Part shown: positions 23,301 through 35,680 of the stretch, one piece after another
Layout: each line of letters starts with the position of its first letter
Numbering within the stretch: the stretch's first letter is position 1
Source of the DNA: Dipylidium caninum
Taxonomy: Eukaryota; Platyhelminthes; Cestoda; Cyclophyllidea; Dipylidiidae
NCBI GenBank assembly: GCA_017562135.1
Contig: QEYB01001350.1
Location: 25,755-89,754 of the forward strand
DNA: 64,000 nucleotides
Reading direction: 5' to 3'
Program-made: the position numbers and the translations under genes
The notes under the pieces: model-generated
Database searches by the model: none
What the model was told of the DNA's origin: nothing
What the model saw: the letters and a program-made list of their open reading frames with translations, nothing else

Positions 23301-23700
23301 GGGTGGAAGTTGTTATCAAATGGTGAGGCCCTTAAGCCAAATGACTTCTCTTATTTTGCAGCGGAGAAGGAGATTCACGCATCTCTTCTGCTGCTTCTGG
23401 AGAAAGAGGTAGACGGCGCGAGTAGGTGGTATCACCTGGTGAGACACAAAGGTGGACGAGCAGCTGAAGTCGAGGAGCCGAGTACCCGAGGAGCCGAGGA
23501 GCCGAGGAGGCGGCGAGTCTGGGAGTCAGGCAGTTGAGCAGTGTGGGAACGCTTTTGCAATTGGACATGGAGGCAGCCGCAAACGGAAAACCAAGCATGC
23601 AAAGAAATTACAAGCCCAGCTCCGTGAGGGCGATAAAGCAATGCAACAAGATGGTTCGTTAGAATTAAAGGCTAAAGAGCAGAGCCAGGCGTCTGGATAA
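20400..23700 (+). CDS. Acidic low-complexity, exon-repeat gene, copy 1 (frame-broken)
   Basis: Exons inferred from GT..AG junctions and from agreement with copy 2. An acidic exon ends at 22568 with ESGEDDSESAEEALQRI. Repeated exons follow at 22679-22825 (end SGEDVSESAERN in this copy, frame-broken), 22940-23087 (end EDDDSEPLEKALKRIR) and 23207 onward (begins ANRKLYSEETPPTKPSTRK). A further conserved segment at 23280-23450 reads VFKCGWKLLSNGEALKPND and AAEKEIHASLLLLLEKEVDG. The acidic exon is largely Glu/Val/Ala dipeptide repeats (VEVEVE, ETETET, DAEMEA, ANARAN). One-base indels relative to copy 2 break the frame at several places. Function unknown; such acidic repeats are usually disordered. 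Confidence 0.4.
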
Positions 23701-23725
23701 CCTTGTTAGCGGCATTTTACCCGGC

Positions 23726-24110
23726 CCGAGCGCAATGCTCATCGGCCTCATGCGCTACGTGCCACCCACAGCAAGAGGCACCGTGGAGCAGGACTTCTTC
23801 GACTCCCAGGATTGTGATGTTTGTCCTTTTTTTGCTTTAGAATAAATTCATGGCAGAAAGGAACGCGTCTGTAGTATTTTTTCATTTCCCGTGCGCTTCG
23901 CTTCGGAGAATGAGAGGCCTCAGCCACATTTACATTCAAAGCGATGCGTTATTCTCCACTCCGGACAGTTCATCGGACACAATTAGGGCTCCTGGTGGTG
24001 ATCAGTGACTATCCCACAAAGGTTCTTCCTTCATCCTCACGCCAGGCGCCGGTGTAGGCCTTCTGCTTGGCGGGGTACCTGATGCTCACTAATTCCGTTT
24101 TGACGTCACA
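23726..24110 (+). repeat. 3' tail block following duplication copy 1
   Basis: Shared, with more divergence than the duplication itself, with 36216-36545. Common landmarks are TTTGTCCTTTTT, GAATAAATTCA, GCGTTATTCTCCACTC, CGGACACAATTAGGGCTCC and CTCACTAATTCC. The GAATAAATTCA near 23840 contains AATAAA and could be the poly(A) signal of the acidic exon-repeat gene. Confidence 0.5.
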
Positions 24111-27100
24111 AACTGACTTGAAACCTCGAGAATACTTAGGAGAAATTGGTGCCCTCCTCCTGCCTCTCTCCTTGGTGGTTATGCGGGGGACTGAGAGTGA
24201 TGCCTAATTTAGTTAGGAGGCAACTTGTATCAGAGCGCAGGTGAGTTCAGCCACACCTTGACATCTCACTGGGAATGTGGAGCACAACCGAGCAGTGATG
24301 TAATTTCGACCAGCTTCTTAGCTACTTCATCTCATCAAGTGAATTTTAGCTCCACTGTTTGTACTAGTATGACGTGCTTTTTTCTTCTTCCAAAGCTAAT
24401 AAAATAGGTGTCACGGAAGTACAATCGCAGTGAGCGGTTGCCCTTCTTTGAATGTTGCACGATATTGCTTCTGTTAGGCGACACTGATATTAGACGAGAT
24501 TGTAGCCCAAAATTGTTTATAATTCTAAAGAAAGCTGCGTCTCTCCCCAGCTCCACCTCGTGACACTCAATAACTCTCGCAAATCGGTGATACATAAATA
24601 ACACGTCCACTCTCTTAACTCTATGAGGCAAAATTGGTGTTCCCAAATGGCAGCTGTTGTCGCCATTTGCCCACTCATGAGGCTGCAACATTTGTCTGTT
24701 CCTGCAGACATCCTCCACGAGCATGAGGCCACGGGGGGGGGGGGCGCCAACGAGGAGGTGGGTGGATAAGATGCTTCGCTAAGCGCCCTCTCCTGTGCCT
24801 CGACGTCCCGAAGACTCAACTTCACCTCCTCTTCATTAACTCCATACCGCCTAAATGAGTGCGTGGCGATATGGTGAAGGCGTCTACAAGTCCATTGTCA
24901 GCTTTCGAACCTAAATGTTCTGGTATGTCCTCATGTATATGGGTGTCGATTGTCATCTCTATTGCACTGGATTAACTGCGACTCACTCTGTATTAATCAC
25001 CAACGCTGATTACAATGCAGTGAAAGTCACAGACCTGTTCAGAGTTCATTTAAACGCGTCAGAAACACGATGCGAAGAGGTCGGCCACGTAAATGCTTTC
25101 ATGCTTGGGGCCACTCTCGCACTTCTCAGTTTGCATGCACAATCAGGTCGGCGTTGTCACCCCATACACGGAGGGGAAAGAGTTCCTCCGCAATGCCGAC
25201 TAGCATCCTCATCCTCATAAGTCCTCAAGCAGCGGTCTCAGTGACACTACGTAGAAGGGACGACTGGGTGACTTGCACGCATCGGCATGAGTGAAAGCTT
25301 GCTTGTTTTGGGTCAAGCTCACAAGTGACTGGACAGAAGTGCATAGCATCACCCGCAACATTTGCGAGCATTCACATTTTCCTTCACAGGCTCTCCCTTG
25401 GGCAGCCTCATAATTGTCTCTAATGTCGTCATGCAAGCAAGGACGGCGAGAAGGGCCGAACACCTCGTGATGTCCAGAGGCCTGCCTGCCGGCAGGTGAA
25501 AATGCACCTAGTTTAGCCCTCACTTGCGCCTGAAGTCATTTTTTCTTGAAGGTTGAAAAGGCATGAATGCAAATCTGTTGTGCAGTCGGTGCTCGGAACA
25601 AACTTTTTCCCAAAAATTCCACTTCATTTCGGTCCATATTTCGCATGGGAATAAGATTGATATGTGCTTCGTACGTGATGACATGCTTCTGTTGGCAGAA
25701 TAAGTGGAGTATGTTGAATATCTCATTTCAAACACGAGACATCGTTTCCTGTGATGGTGAGTAGATGACATGGCTTTCTGTCCGGGCTACTTGTCTCTGT
25801 TGACATCGCAAATTGCTGCTCAGTTGTTTACCTTCGCTCTCTTAATTTCACCCTCTCCGACTCCGTTTACCTCTACGTCGCTCGAAACTTTACCGCATGT
25901 CTTTGCTAGGCAAGCCACAGAAGCATTTAGTCATACTTGCCTGACTCCTCCTTACTCCGTGACAAGAGCCTCGACACGGCGTGAAACAGAGCTCGATCCA
26001 CTTAAAACACCAAGTCACTTGACCGAGATCATGGTGTTGATGATGTGAAGAGTGGCTTTTGCCACCTCCACCTCAGCCAAGCTTCTTTCATGGGAGTAGG
26101 TGATCCGTCACAGTGAGTGTGGCCCACACCATGTACCATGCATTGAGCTTGAGGGGCAAGATGCGGGTGCAGCAAGATTTTGAAAGCAAAGAGACAGAGG
26201 AAGGCGATCGCCGTCTTCTCACCGCTGCAAACCTCATTGCGGCAGCACCCATTCGCCAATCACACGGTTACTTGCCTAATTTAGTGATTAAAGGTATTTT
26301 CAATTGTCAGCCACGTAGAGTGGAGATTTCGTGGGCATGTGGCACACACTAACAGCGCCGCGTGTAGCCTCGTACTTCGGGTCAGGTCGGCTCTTCCTTT
26401 GGTCCCTGTCAATTCAGCTTGCTTGACTTGACTTGACTGGAGTTAGAAATCAGATCGCCTTCCTTCCATCGACTCAAGGCCACTTTCCATTCAATTACAA
26501 GTTCATCGAGTCCTGCCTCTTCACTCTATGCAAAATAAAACGTATTTTGCGTCGATTTTGGAGGGGTTCCCTCCCACTCACACAAGTGTACCTACCATTT
26601 TTCGCCTGTCTCACTACGCCTCTTCAGCCCTCCCCTTGCCTGATGTTGAACAATGATTTGACTCACAGTCATCGCCTCCACCCAAGTGGACTCCGTTTAG
26701 CGGTTGTCACCGCCTTCCTTACTTCAGTGCGTCCACACACTGATATGAGTGTCAACTTCCCGTGCGTACAATTCACCACCCTGGGGGCGGCGTCCGAGCC
26801 ACATTTTACTGCAAGTAACTTCCACCGTCGCATAAGTGCTTAACGCTCTTGTGAAGATAATAAGGTAATAAGGCGATGATGCTGTTGACAACGCTGAGCC
26901 GAAGTTTCAGTCAAGGAAATTATCTTACTTTCATGTTCGAAGAGGCTGCTGACGGGGAGACTCGAGATTATTCTTTGTCGAGGTGCGCTTCCTGCGCAGC
27001 CGCAATAGAGGAAGCAGCAAACTTACAAGAACTACCAGCGTCACTAATGGAATGACTGCCTACTTGATCAGTAGGTTGTACCTCTCTGTTTCTCTGCTCT

Positions 27101-27821
27101 TCCCCAAATCTTCATTTTAATCTACTGGTGATGGTTATTCGGTGGGTTCCATGTGCATTGGTGACTCAACGAGAGTACAGAGCTCAGCCTCTCGATGGAA
27201 CTCTGGTTGTACCTCGCATGGTCAGAGTCTATCAAACTGCTTTTATTTCACTCTTCACTCATTAACCGGCTTGATGAAGGCGAAGTACGAAATGGGAGCG
27301 TAAATGCCAATTTTGCTGGTGTTAAAGATCAAATCCGATCGTTTTGCTTGCAAACCCCATTCTAGGCTGCTATTTCAGCCAATGAGTATTAGTTCAAGCG
27401 CTTTTGCCTCCAAGTGGGTTATTGGGAGTCTTTACCGAAATTTCGCCGCCTTAATAGATGACATGGATGATGGAAGGAGAAAGAACGGAAGTAATAGTTT
27501 GCTTGCTGTTAAATTTTGAGTAAACAGGTAGTTGGAGAGAGGTGAGGATCGATGAATGGAAAGGGAATAGCTGAATTGGCGTCTATGCTGCCCATGGGGT
27601 AGTTGAGAGGGCTGTCTGTCATTTTCGCATTTTAAGTGGTGCATAAAGGGGTCCAGAATAGCCGACATTAAGTTTTTTTCCAATATTTCGGGTTTCAAGG
27701 GCAATAATCATCTTCTGATGAAATAAAGGTTTCCATCTTTCCCGTCGGCCTTCCAATCTATTTCGATGAGCACATGGCCAGACACCTGCACGCAACCACT
27801 TACCATGTAACGGGTAACTTC
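24111..27821. other. Spacer between duplication copies
   Basis: No gene is recognised. A minus frame of 129 codons (24335-24724) contains RVDVLFMYHRFARVIECHEVE, faintly reminiscent of family A (VDVVM...), but too weak to claim. A 13-base G run lies at about 24731. Frames at 26433-26843 (+) and 27432-27704 (-) lack motifs. A tandem duplication with this much unique sequence between copies implies either unequal exchange with intervening DNA or an older insertion. Confidence 0.3.
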
Positions 27822-28700
27822 AATCATCTTGACATGACATGACATCTCACATTGGACCCGCCCTTCCTCCGGCTCTCACTCCACTTTCCTCACCACTCAT
27901 CGGGTGGCGTGTGCGTGCCAGAATTGGTGGCGGTGAAGACCTCGCTGAAGAACTGGCCTCTGGTGCGCACAAGGTTTCACTGACCCGCCCACCTCAGTGC
28001 TGTCATCGCACCTTCAATAAGGCGACCACGTTGCCATTCCCCTCCCGTCTGGCCTTGTGGCGGACTGCGGCGCGCCGGCACCGAGCAACGCTTCCGCCTG
28101 AGAGGACGGAAGGGATCCCCTAACATGTCCAACTCTTCGCCATACTCACCTACGCCGCAAGCCTACATGAGCTGTAGACTCGTTCCATGTGCTCCATTTG
28201 CAATTGAGTGACCACGCCTTCACTCTTTCCTCTGTTAAATTGCCTCGTTCCACGTCAATTTCAACAACTCTGATTCCCAACTTCCACCCACCACCTTGAC
28301 CCCATCCCAACTCGCCGCCCCTGTTTGTATATAATCTTGGTCGGAAATTCGCATCGTTTGACCTAATCTGATCAACTTCCATCGCCTTCGCTCATCTCCA
28401 CTCCTGTCTCGTGCCCATTTCTCTATGAACAACTCAGGACGGCTTTATTAAAAACTCTTCCATTTTTCTTTTAAGCTACTCTTCATTCTCCTTCATTCTT
28501 CGTCCAAACTCGCCACTCCCGATTTCGGCCACTCGCTCAGGGGTGAACATCTCTTTCACCTGCCTCAAACAGGCAGTCCTCTCAATGACACAGCTCATCT
28601 CATCGTCTTGGAACTACGGCTACCAAAGTACCATCAAGTCCTTTAGTTCACGTGGCATCTAGGAACCCATCACATAAAATCCCGAAAAAGTAGGTGCTTT

Positions 28701-29048
28701 TCACGATGACACCTGCATAGGCACGAATCGCAAATATATATTGCTGAAGCGGCCTCCGACGAACGACTTCCTGACCGGTGAGCTGCCATCACAGTGGACG
28801 AGGTGAGTGCTGGCGATGGGGACGTAGATGGGCGTGGTGCTCGTCTTCACCACTCTATCAGTATCGAAATCAGGGACCGGCAGAGAAACAAGATCGCCTT
28901 GATCGTCAAGGAGGGTGAAGGGGCCACTGAGCTGATGTTCTAACACGCATCTGCACCGCTCGCATAACCTGGACAGTCTTGCATACGCTCCTCTAAGTCG
29001 ACTTGGGCAGTTTGTAGGCAAACGTAGGACATCATCATGTCCTACCAA
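28701..29048 (-). CDS. Family E hypothetical protein, copy 1
   Basis: An open frame of 115 codons inside the part of the duplication that copy 1 lacks. It contains CERCRCVLEHQLSGPF, LLDDQGDLVSLPVPDFD and SPVRKSFVGGRF. I do not recognise the family. A diverged copy at about 38050-38430 keeps TNC, GL, CKTVEG and the GATCAAGGCGAT core but is frame-broken. Homology between copies extends beyond the frame on the plus-strand downstream side to about 29390, including GTGGCTATCAAGATA and TTTAAAGTTAACC. Confidence 0.4.
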   Translation of the reverse strand: MVGHDDVLRLPTNCPSRLRGAYARLSRLCERCRCVLEHQLSGPFTLLDDQGDLVSLPVPDFDTDRVVKTSTTPIYVPIASTHLVHCDGSSPVRKSFVGGRFSNIYLRFVPMQVSS

Positions 29049-29059
29049 TTCACCATCGG

Positions 29060-30870
29060 AATTTTCCTGTCAGACCTTTGTTGAGACGCCTTTATTTCCC
29101 TTTGTGGCTATCAAGATACAAACCGAGTGATCAAACCTTATCATAAAACCCTGGGTCACCTAAGCTAAAGAACACTCCTTACCATATGCAGAATAATGGA
29201 GGATGCCTTGAGAAACCGAATTTAAGTGAAGCCTTTAATAGCCAAGGGAGTCACGCTATGCCAATGCAAATTAATAGCGAACAAAAGAAGTTTCCCGGCA
29301 TAGTGATTTAGCGTCGTGGCATCGTGAGAGACTGTCAATCACATTTAAAGTTAACCGACTTCGAGGAAGTGGTTTTGGGAGTTCGTGGAGAAATAAAGCT
29401 AGGGAGAGTGGAGTGAAAGGGTTACTGAAAGGCGCTTTCATAAGGGTGGAGAGAGGAGAGGGAGAGGGAGGTGCCACGTGAAGAATGATGTCCTGCGTTC
29501 TGGGAGGAAGAAGTGAAGACCAGTGGAGGGCAGGAGGTGTTCTGCGATTACCAGTGGTCAGGTTGCTTAATAATGGCGTGGAATATGCCACGTGCATCTC
29601 AGCAACGTCGCTGATTGACATTGAGTTAGTTAGGATGGGCATAAATTTAATAAATATTAAAACGAGAAATAATTTGGCAGGAGAGTAAAGCTCCGGCACA
29701 GTTGTCAAAGTAACTACTATAAGGTTTTCATTGTACATTAGGCAGAGTCAGGTTTCCAGCCGCTGCTTCGGAGGAGCAATTGAAATAGGTGGAAGAGAAG
29801 AGTATAGTTGAAATTCCTGTGGTGAATCAAGAGGTGCTAGTGGATTTCGTGGTTGTTGGACAATTACCTTACTGACAAATGTGCTGATGAAAGTGGAGCT
29901 TCAACTGCGAGTTAGGAATTAAAAGGTCCTCAGATCTTCTTGTTTTCGAAGTTCCCATTATTCTACGATTACTGTTTTTATCGGACTGCCGTTTTAGTCT
30001 GGCGGGAGCTTATGCTCATTTGAGAGCTTTTCATCTGAGACGTATTATTGCTTCTTCTGATCTCTACCTGCATTTCAAGTGACGAGGCAATCACGTCGAC
30101 ATGCTACCCTATATCGCCGGTCAGTTGCTCGTCGAAGAGGCAGCTCAAGCTAAGCTGCAGCCAGTTTCGCGCAGTCTCGGCGTCGTGTGCCACGGTAAAG
30201 GAGGTGAAATGCTGTGCATTCAATGCAAGGCAGCGAAGGAAAGCTGAGGACGAATGCACGGAGAAGTGCGCGAGGCATTTGAACAACTGACGAGATGCAA
30301 ACAGGAAGCTCACTTTTTGTGATCGTAGGCGAAGGATGCTACTCAAAGTGGGATAGTTCAGAGCAGCCCTGGTAGAAGTTTTTTCTACACGTGCAACCCC
30401 GTCTGTTTACTGAGCATTCACAGTGTGTACATGGAGGCGTAGGTGGTTGGGAGGTTTGCACAGGAGAGTTTGGACTCTGAGCCAAGTCCCAAATGACGTG
30501 GTAGTCAGGAAGAGGATGTCGACTCTACAATCACAGAAGCTTCCGTCCTCGTCCATTCGTGGACCTGGTTGAAGTTTTCTTCGCCTGTGCTGTCTAGTCG
30601 ATTGTCAGGCAATCACAGTCCTCACTTTGAGAGGCTACAAAGCTCAGCCGCAAGTGACCTACTTCTGCAAGTGTCTGATGCATGCATGTGCTCGCTCATC
30701 ACACTTGTGGTGCTCCTATACTCAACTCTTATCATTTCAGGTAATTCGACTAGAAGGAAGAGCCTCTGTCAAACAAACTGTCCACATGCAATGAATATAC
30801 ACGTCCAAAAGCAGGGCGATTTGAAAGATGCCAACCCGAAGGCGGATGTCACATCTTGGTTGGAACACGG
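29060..30870. other. Remainder of the copy-2-specific segment
   Basis: 29060-29390 is the flank of family E. Beyond it, frames at 29271-29738 (-) and 30569-30910 (+) are open but unrecognised. No transposase or terminal repeats are seen that would explain the segment as a mobile element. Confidence 0.3.
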
Positions 30871-30987
30871 ATTGCATCAAATAAGCTGCGTCAAATCCTC
30901 TACAAGATAGGACTCAAGACAGGCTGGCAACACATCTTACACCAATTGTCTGTGGACAGGGACTTTAGATGACGGCCTCTTCGACAT

Positions 30988-31027
30988 GACGAGACGAGAC
31001 GAGACGAGACGAGACGAGACGAGACGA
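30988..31027. repeat. GACGA pentanucleotide array, copy 2
   Basis: About eight GACGA units at the position equivalent to the nine-unit array at 18843, so the array length differs between the duplication copies. Confidence 0.75.
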
Positions 31028-31842
31028 GAGGAGACAGACGAGACGGGTCCAGATAGGTCGGAGAACGAACAGTTGGCCAAGTTTGTCTTCTTCCCCCAAC
31101 ATCAAACCGTTGTCAACCTCGGCGCTGCAAGCCACCAATGTGAGGTCCTCCTTAATTATGTGTGATGACAAAGAACAAAATGTTCGACAAGGCGTTCCAT
31201 GAGAAGACAGACACGCAGACGGAGGCGGAGACGGACGGGGACGGAGACCGGCGATACTAGAGTTTACGCCTATGAAGGGAATATTTTCGTTGAGGCTTAC
31301 AAAAACAACTAAAATCTTCAAAATCAACCTACAAGTCGCTCGCTCAACTACTGCGGGTGAATAGCGCACGACGAAAGGTGAAAAATCTGTGATAGATATG
31401 CTCACCAGGTACCAATCAAAGGCTGGCACAAAGAAGTTTTAACTGCAAAGGAATTTGGATCACATCAAACAAACCAATTGGAAGAGATATACCAACTTCC
31501 AAGCTTATGATCCAACAGCCTTACGGAGGAGAATGACAAAAGTAGAACACACATGCACGACAAGTTTAGACAATAAACTAACTCCCACCACCATGTGACT
31601 CCCGAAACAGTAAATAAAACATATTTGTACTACTTACTATTTAGAGTACTATGGGGCCGTAAAATATAATAATAAACACTTGACAGATATGGGAAAGTCA
31701 GCAATTGGAGTATGCGAATTCAACCGCACCATGCACCCCCAGACTAAAATACAACTGATTGATATTGGTTAATCGTTCAGAAACTGACTGCAAACGCTGC
31801 ATCAAGCACAAGAAATATCAGAATCCTTTCCTCTCCGCTTGA

Positions 31843-31862
31843 CAGGCAGGCAGGCAGGCAGG
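31843..31862. repeat. CAGG tetranucleotide array, copy 2 (5 units)
   Basis: Same length as its partner at 19673-19692. Confidence 0.75.
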
Positions 31863-32559
31863 CAACGGGAAGAGGCCTTGACTGACGTGGAGGTGATTTC
31901 ATCTTTGTCTGCCCATGTGACAGGGAACTGCGTGGCGAGGTGACGAGATGCACACACGGCGAGTGGCGTGTCTGTGAGGCTTATTGGAGAGAAGGAGAAA
32001 TGGCTTCTGCGTTGTATGTATTTCTCCACTTGACCATAGTATTGTGGACCATGAGGACAGATTGCCCTTGTCCGCACCACAGGTGCGAAGAAGAGTGAGG
32101 AGAAAGCGGAAATCAGTGGTTAGGGCAAACCGCGGCCTCGCCTTAGTCTCATGTGGGAGGAAAGTGCTCGCCATGTGGAGTGGCAATGTCATACGTCGAC
32201 TCGTTACAAGATGATGGCGCAAAGGAGGAGTCTGAGGATAACCAGAAGCATTTATAGGCGAAAGAAGAAGGAGAAAAAAGAGGAGAAGGAGAAGGAGGAG
32301 GGGCACAAATAATGCAGAGGAGAGAGATTTGTGGGTCAAATAAGAGAAAAGACATAGGGAAAGGGAGGGAAGGTAAGGGAATGGAAGGGAAGAGTGAGGA
32401 AGGGTGGGGAAGGGAGGGGAAGGGAAGGAAAGGGAAGGGAAGAATGAAGGAATGAGGGCAACTAGAGGGCGAGGAAAGTGTCTATTCACTCTCACCTGTT
32501 TGATATCGAGGGCGAATATCAAGGTTGACAGGCAGCCTCTGACTGAATCAAAAGAGATG

Positions 32560-35500
32560 TGCCCTTTGCAAAAGGTATTGCAGGAGAGAGAATGGGCTAA
32601 TGGTGAGTGGCTAGAGAAGTGGGTTGGGCTCAGTTGATTTATGGAGTTATCACAGTTGTAGCCGAATGTGTGACGAGAGCAAGAGCAAGAGCAACCAAAT
32701 TGGTGAAAGAAGGTGGGATTAGACTGCGTGAAGATATTGGCAGATGCAGATGCAGATGCAGATGCAGATGCAGAAGCAGAAGCGAAGGCGAAGGCGAAGA
32801 CCAAAGTGAGGGTGTTTCAACGAACGAGTCGGCAGTTGGGGTGAGTGGTCAGACTAGTGAGCTTGCCAAGTGGCGGCCTCATCGCATAGGTTTGAGTTCA
32901 GCCAGAAGTGCCAAAAGACTGCGTGCCCATTACGCCCCACGAGAGTATGGCCAACACGCCGCTGCCGAAAGCAGCCACCACACACTCGGGCACCTGACGC
33001 TTTAATTTAACCCTCACAACTGTCTGAACGCGTACACTCACGAAGTGCTGTCAACAAGGCCTGCTCAATCACTGACCGCGGCCATTATCGATTGCAAGCG
33101 GCGGCATCGATTGCATTTGAATTTGTTGACGCCTTTCCTCGCACACAAGTGACTTTGCGAACTTGAGCCTTGCTTTGCTGTGCTGTGCTTGCCTGCTTGC
33201 TTTATTGCGAACAGAATGAAGGGCGGTGGAAGTCGCTTCGTCACATTGGTTCATCAGGCGGATGTGGCGACATTCTCGGGCACTTCGGAGTCGACTGCAG
33301 CCTCCGAAGGTAGACTGCGCGAGTGGACGGCAGGGGGAGGTGGCACTCTTCTCGGTAAAGTTGCCTCGATTGCCGGTCCTTTGCTCGGCTTTATGTCATT
33401 CTCCGTCCATTATCAATTGGCAGTGAAGAATCAGTCGCTCTGGCCAACGAGTTTATATCCGACGCCGTGGTCAACGTCCGTTGAATATGGCGTGCCATCG
33501 GGCCCTGAGGCTACACTGTCGGAGTGCAAACCCTGTCTTCGTGACGAGGGGAAAAGTGGTTAGTCTTTTCTCTCCACTAACTCTTTTTGCAGTCTGCCAA
33601 CAGGTGCTAACCTCGCCATCCGCCACAATTCCTCTAGGCCGCTTGTGCCATTCACCTTGCCTCCAAGGGCGCCATGCCCTATTCACTGCCACCTTTGACG
33701 CCTTTACCCACTATCCTCGAAGTGAATGAGGAGGATGAAGAAGTGAGGAGAGGAGTTGAAGTGGAAGGAAAAGTGGAGGTGGAAGTGGAGGTGGAGGTTG
33801 AGGTGGAGGTGGAGGAGGAGGAGGAGCGAGAAGAGGAAGCGTCAGCACAATTGGGAAATGAGAGCGTGATGGCGCAGGAGATTGGGACGAAAGGTGAGCC
33901 CGAGTCAGAGTCAGAGTCAGAGTCAATGGCTTTGGCTAGGGCTTGGGCTTTTGCAGGAGCGGAGACAGACAGTGACGAGTGGAGGGTGAAAGCGCAAGAG
34001 GCGGTGGAAGTAGTGGTGGAAACGGAGACAGAGACGGAGACGGAGACAGACTTGGAGATGGAAGTGGAGGGAGGTTGGAGAGAGAAGGTGGAAAAAGAAG
34101 CGGGAATAGAGGTGGAAGTGGAGGTGGAGACAGATGAAAAAGGGCTGGTGGAGGCGGAGACGGAGACGGAGTCGGATGCAGAGATGGAGGCGGAGGAGGA
34201 CGCAGAGATGGAGGCGGAGGCGGAGATGGAGACGGAGCAGAGAATGGAAGCGGATGCGTCGACAGGGAACGCGGCGACGACTAGGGCGGAGGCGGAAGTG
34301 GAAGCAGAAATGGATGCGGAAGCGCAAATGGAAGCGATTGCGGATGCAGATGTGGATGCGGTTGCGGAGACGAGGGCGAGGGCGAATGCGAGGGCGAATG
34401 CGAGGGCGAATGCAAGGGCGAGGACCGCGACGGAGGAAATGGAGGAAGACGATTGTGAGCGAGGGCGAGAGGAAAGAAGCTGAAGAAGCAATAAGCATGA
34501 GAGACGTATTTTCAGAGGCAGAATACAAAAGTGTAAGCATGAGATCGAGGGGGAGAGAAGCAGAAGCAGAAGGAGAGGAAGTGGAAGTGGAAGAAGAGGG
34601 AGAAGGAGAGGGTGAGAGGGAGCGAGACGTGAATTGCAGTTGGAGAGAAGGGCGAAAGAAGAGGAGTCTGAGTCTGGGAGGATGACTCTGAGTCGGCTGA
34701 AGAAGTCCTCCAACGCATCCGTGACGTGGTCGCTTACATCGTCTCATGGTCAACGTAGTCTTTTCGAGGAGTGTTGCCGATGGTTTATCAGTGATCGTCG
34801 AGTGACGAAGAATGTGTCTTCTCTGCCTAGTTGGCAATCGAATACGTTGCAGCGGGGAGACGTTGGCGAAAGCCGCTCGCAGGTGCCTCCGTGTGTGACT
34901 GGCACGCATTAATACGGGGAGGAGTCTGGGGAAGATGTCTCCGAGTCGGCCGAAGAAACGCTCGAAGGCACCCGTGAGTGTTCGCTCACTTCATCTTGCG
35001 ATCACCGTAGTCCTCCTGAGGCCTGAGGTGCAATGGTTTAGGAGCTATCTTTGACTCAAGAGACTGTTTCTGTCCACGCCACACAGTTGCCAACGGAACA
35101 CGTGGCAGGGAGGAGACGCCGTCGACCAAAGCCAGCCACAGGCGGATCTGCCAATGGTTGGTGGAACTTTCTACTCGAAGATGTGTCCGAAGATGACGAC
35201 TCTGAGCCCCTGGAGAAAGCGCTCAAACGAATCCGTGAGTGTTCACTTACCTCGTCTTACGATGAAAATAGTCCTTCCTGCGGTCGGTAGTAGTGTGGCG
35301 GCAGTGGGTTGCACGAGTGATCTTCGACTGAAGAGAATGTGTCTCCTCTGCATAGGTGCCAACCGGAAGCTCTACAGTGAGGAGACTCCGCCCACGAAGC
35401 CATCAACACGGAAGTCTGTAAGCGGCCAGTGTACATTGTCTTCAAGTGTGGGTGGAAGTTGTTATCAAATGGTGAGGCCCTTAAGCCAAATGACTTCTCT

Positions 35501-35680
35501 TATTTTGCAGCGGAGAAGGAGATTCACGCATCTCTTCTGCTGCTTCTGGAGAAAGAGGTAGACGGCGCGAGTAGGTGGTATCACCTGGTGAGACACAAAG
35601 GTGGACGAGCAGCTGAAGTCGAGGAGCCGAGTACCCGAGGAGCCGAGGAGGCGGCGAGTCTGGGAGTCAGGCGTTGAGCA
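32560..35680 (+). CDS. Acidic low-complexity, exon-repeat gene, copy 2
   Basis: Candidate exons are: one ending at 32602 (VLQEREWAN) before GTGAGT; 32656-32840 (VVAECVTRARARATKLV, then GATGCA repeats read as RCRCRC) before GTGAGT; about 33215-33558 (MKGGGSRFVTLV ... KPCLRDEGKS) before GTTAGT; about 33593-33893; 33957-34725, with VEVEVE, ETETET, DAEMEA and ANARAN repeats. Next come repeated exons at about 34831-34974, 35087-35235 and from 35356. Repeated exons open with (A/G)N followed by a basic stretch and ET(P/L), and close with an acidic motif like EDVSEDDDSEPLEKALKRIR. A 63 nt in-phase intron at 33894-33956 is plausible. The 5' end, function and exact model are unknown; one-base indels break it near 34472 and 34676. 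Confidence 0.45.

Larger units (their letters stand above)
18236..23725 (+). repeat. Tandem segmental duplication, copy 1
   Basis: This 5.5 kb unit recurs in direct orientation at 27822-35880. The left edge is AATCATCTTGACATGACATG in both and the right edge is TTAGCGGCATTTTACCCGGC in both. Identity is high throughout, and a large share of the differences are one-base insertions or deletions. Copy 1 lacks about 2.5 kb present in copy 2; the join is near 18727-18733, where CTGTTTG meets GATCAAATAAGC. The unit contains a GACGA array, a CAGG array, long purine-rich runs and a multi-exon gene. Confidence 0.85.

Noticed and set aside
31899..32804. 301-codon minus-strand frame
   Set aside because: Mirror of polypurine and GATGCA repeats; the equivalent in copy 1 is only 216 codons and diverges in frame.
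33679..34909. Minus-strand frames of 344 and 328 codons
   Set aside because: Same composition artefact; two different long frames overlap on one strand, which a real gene would not show.
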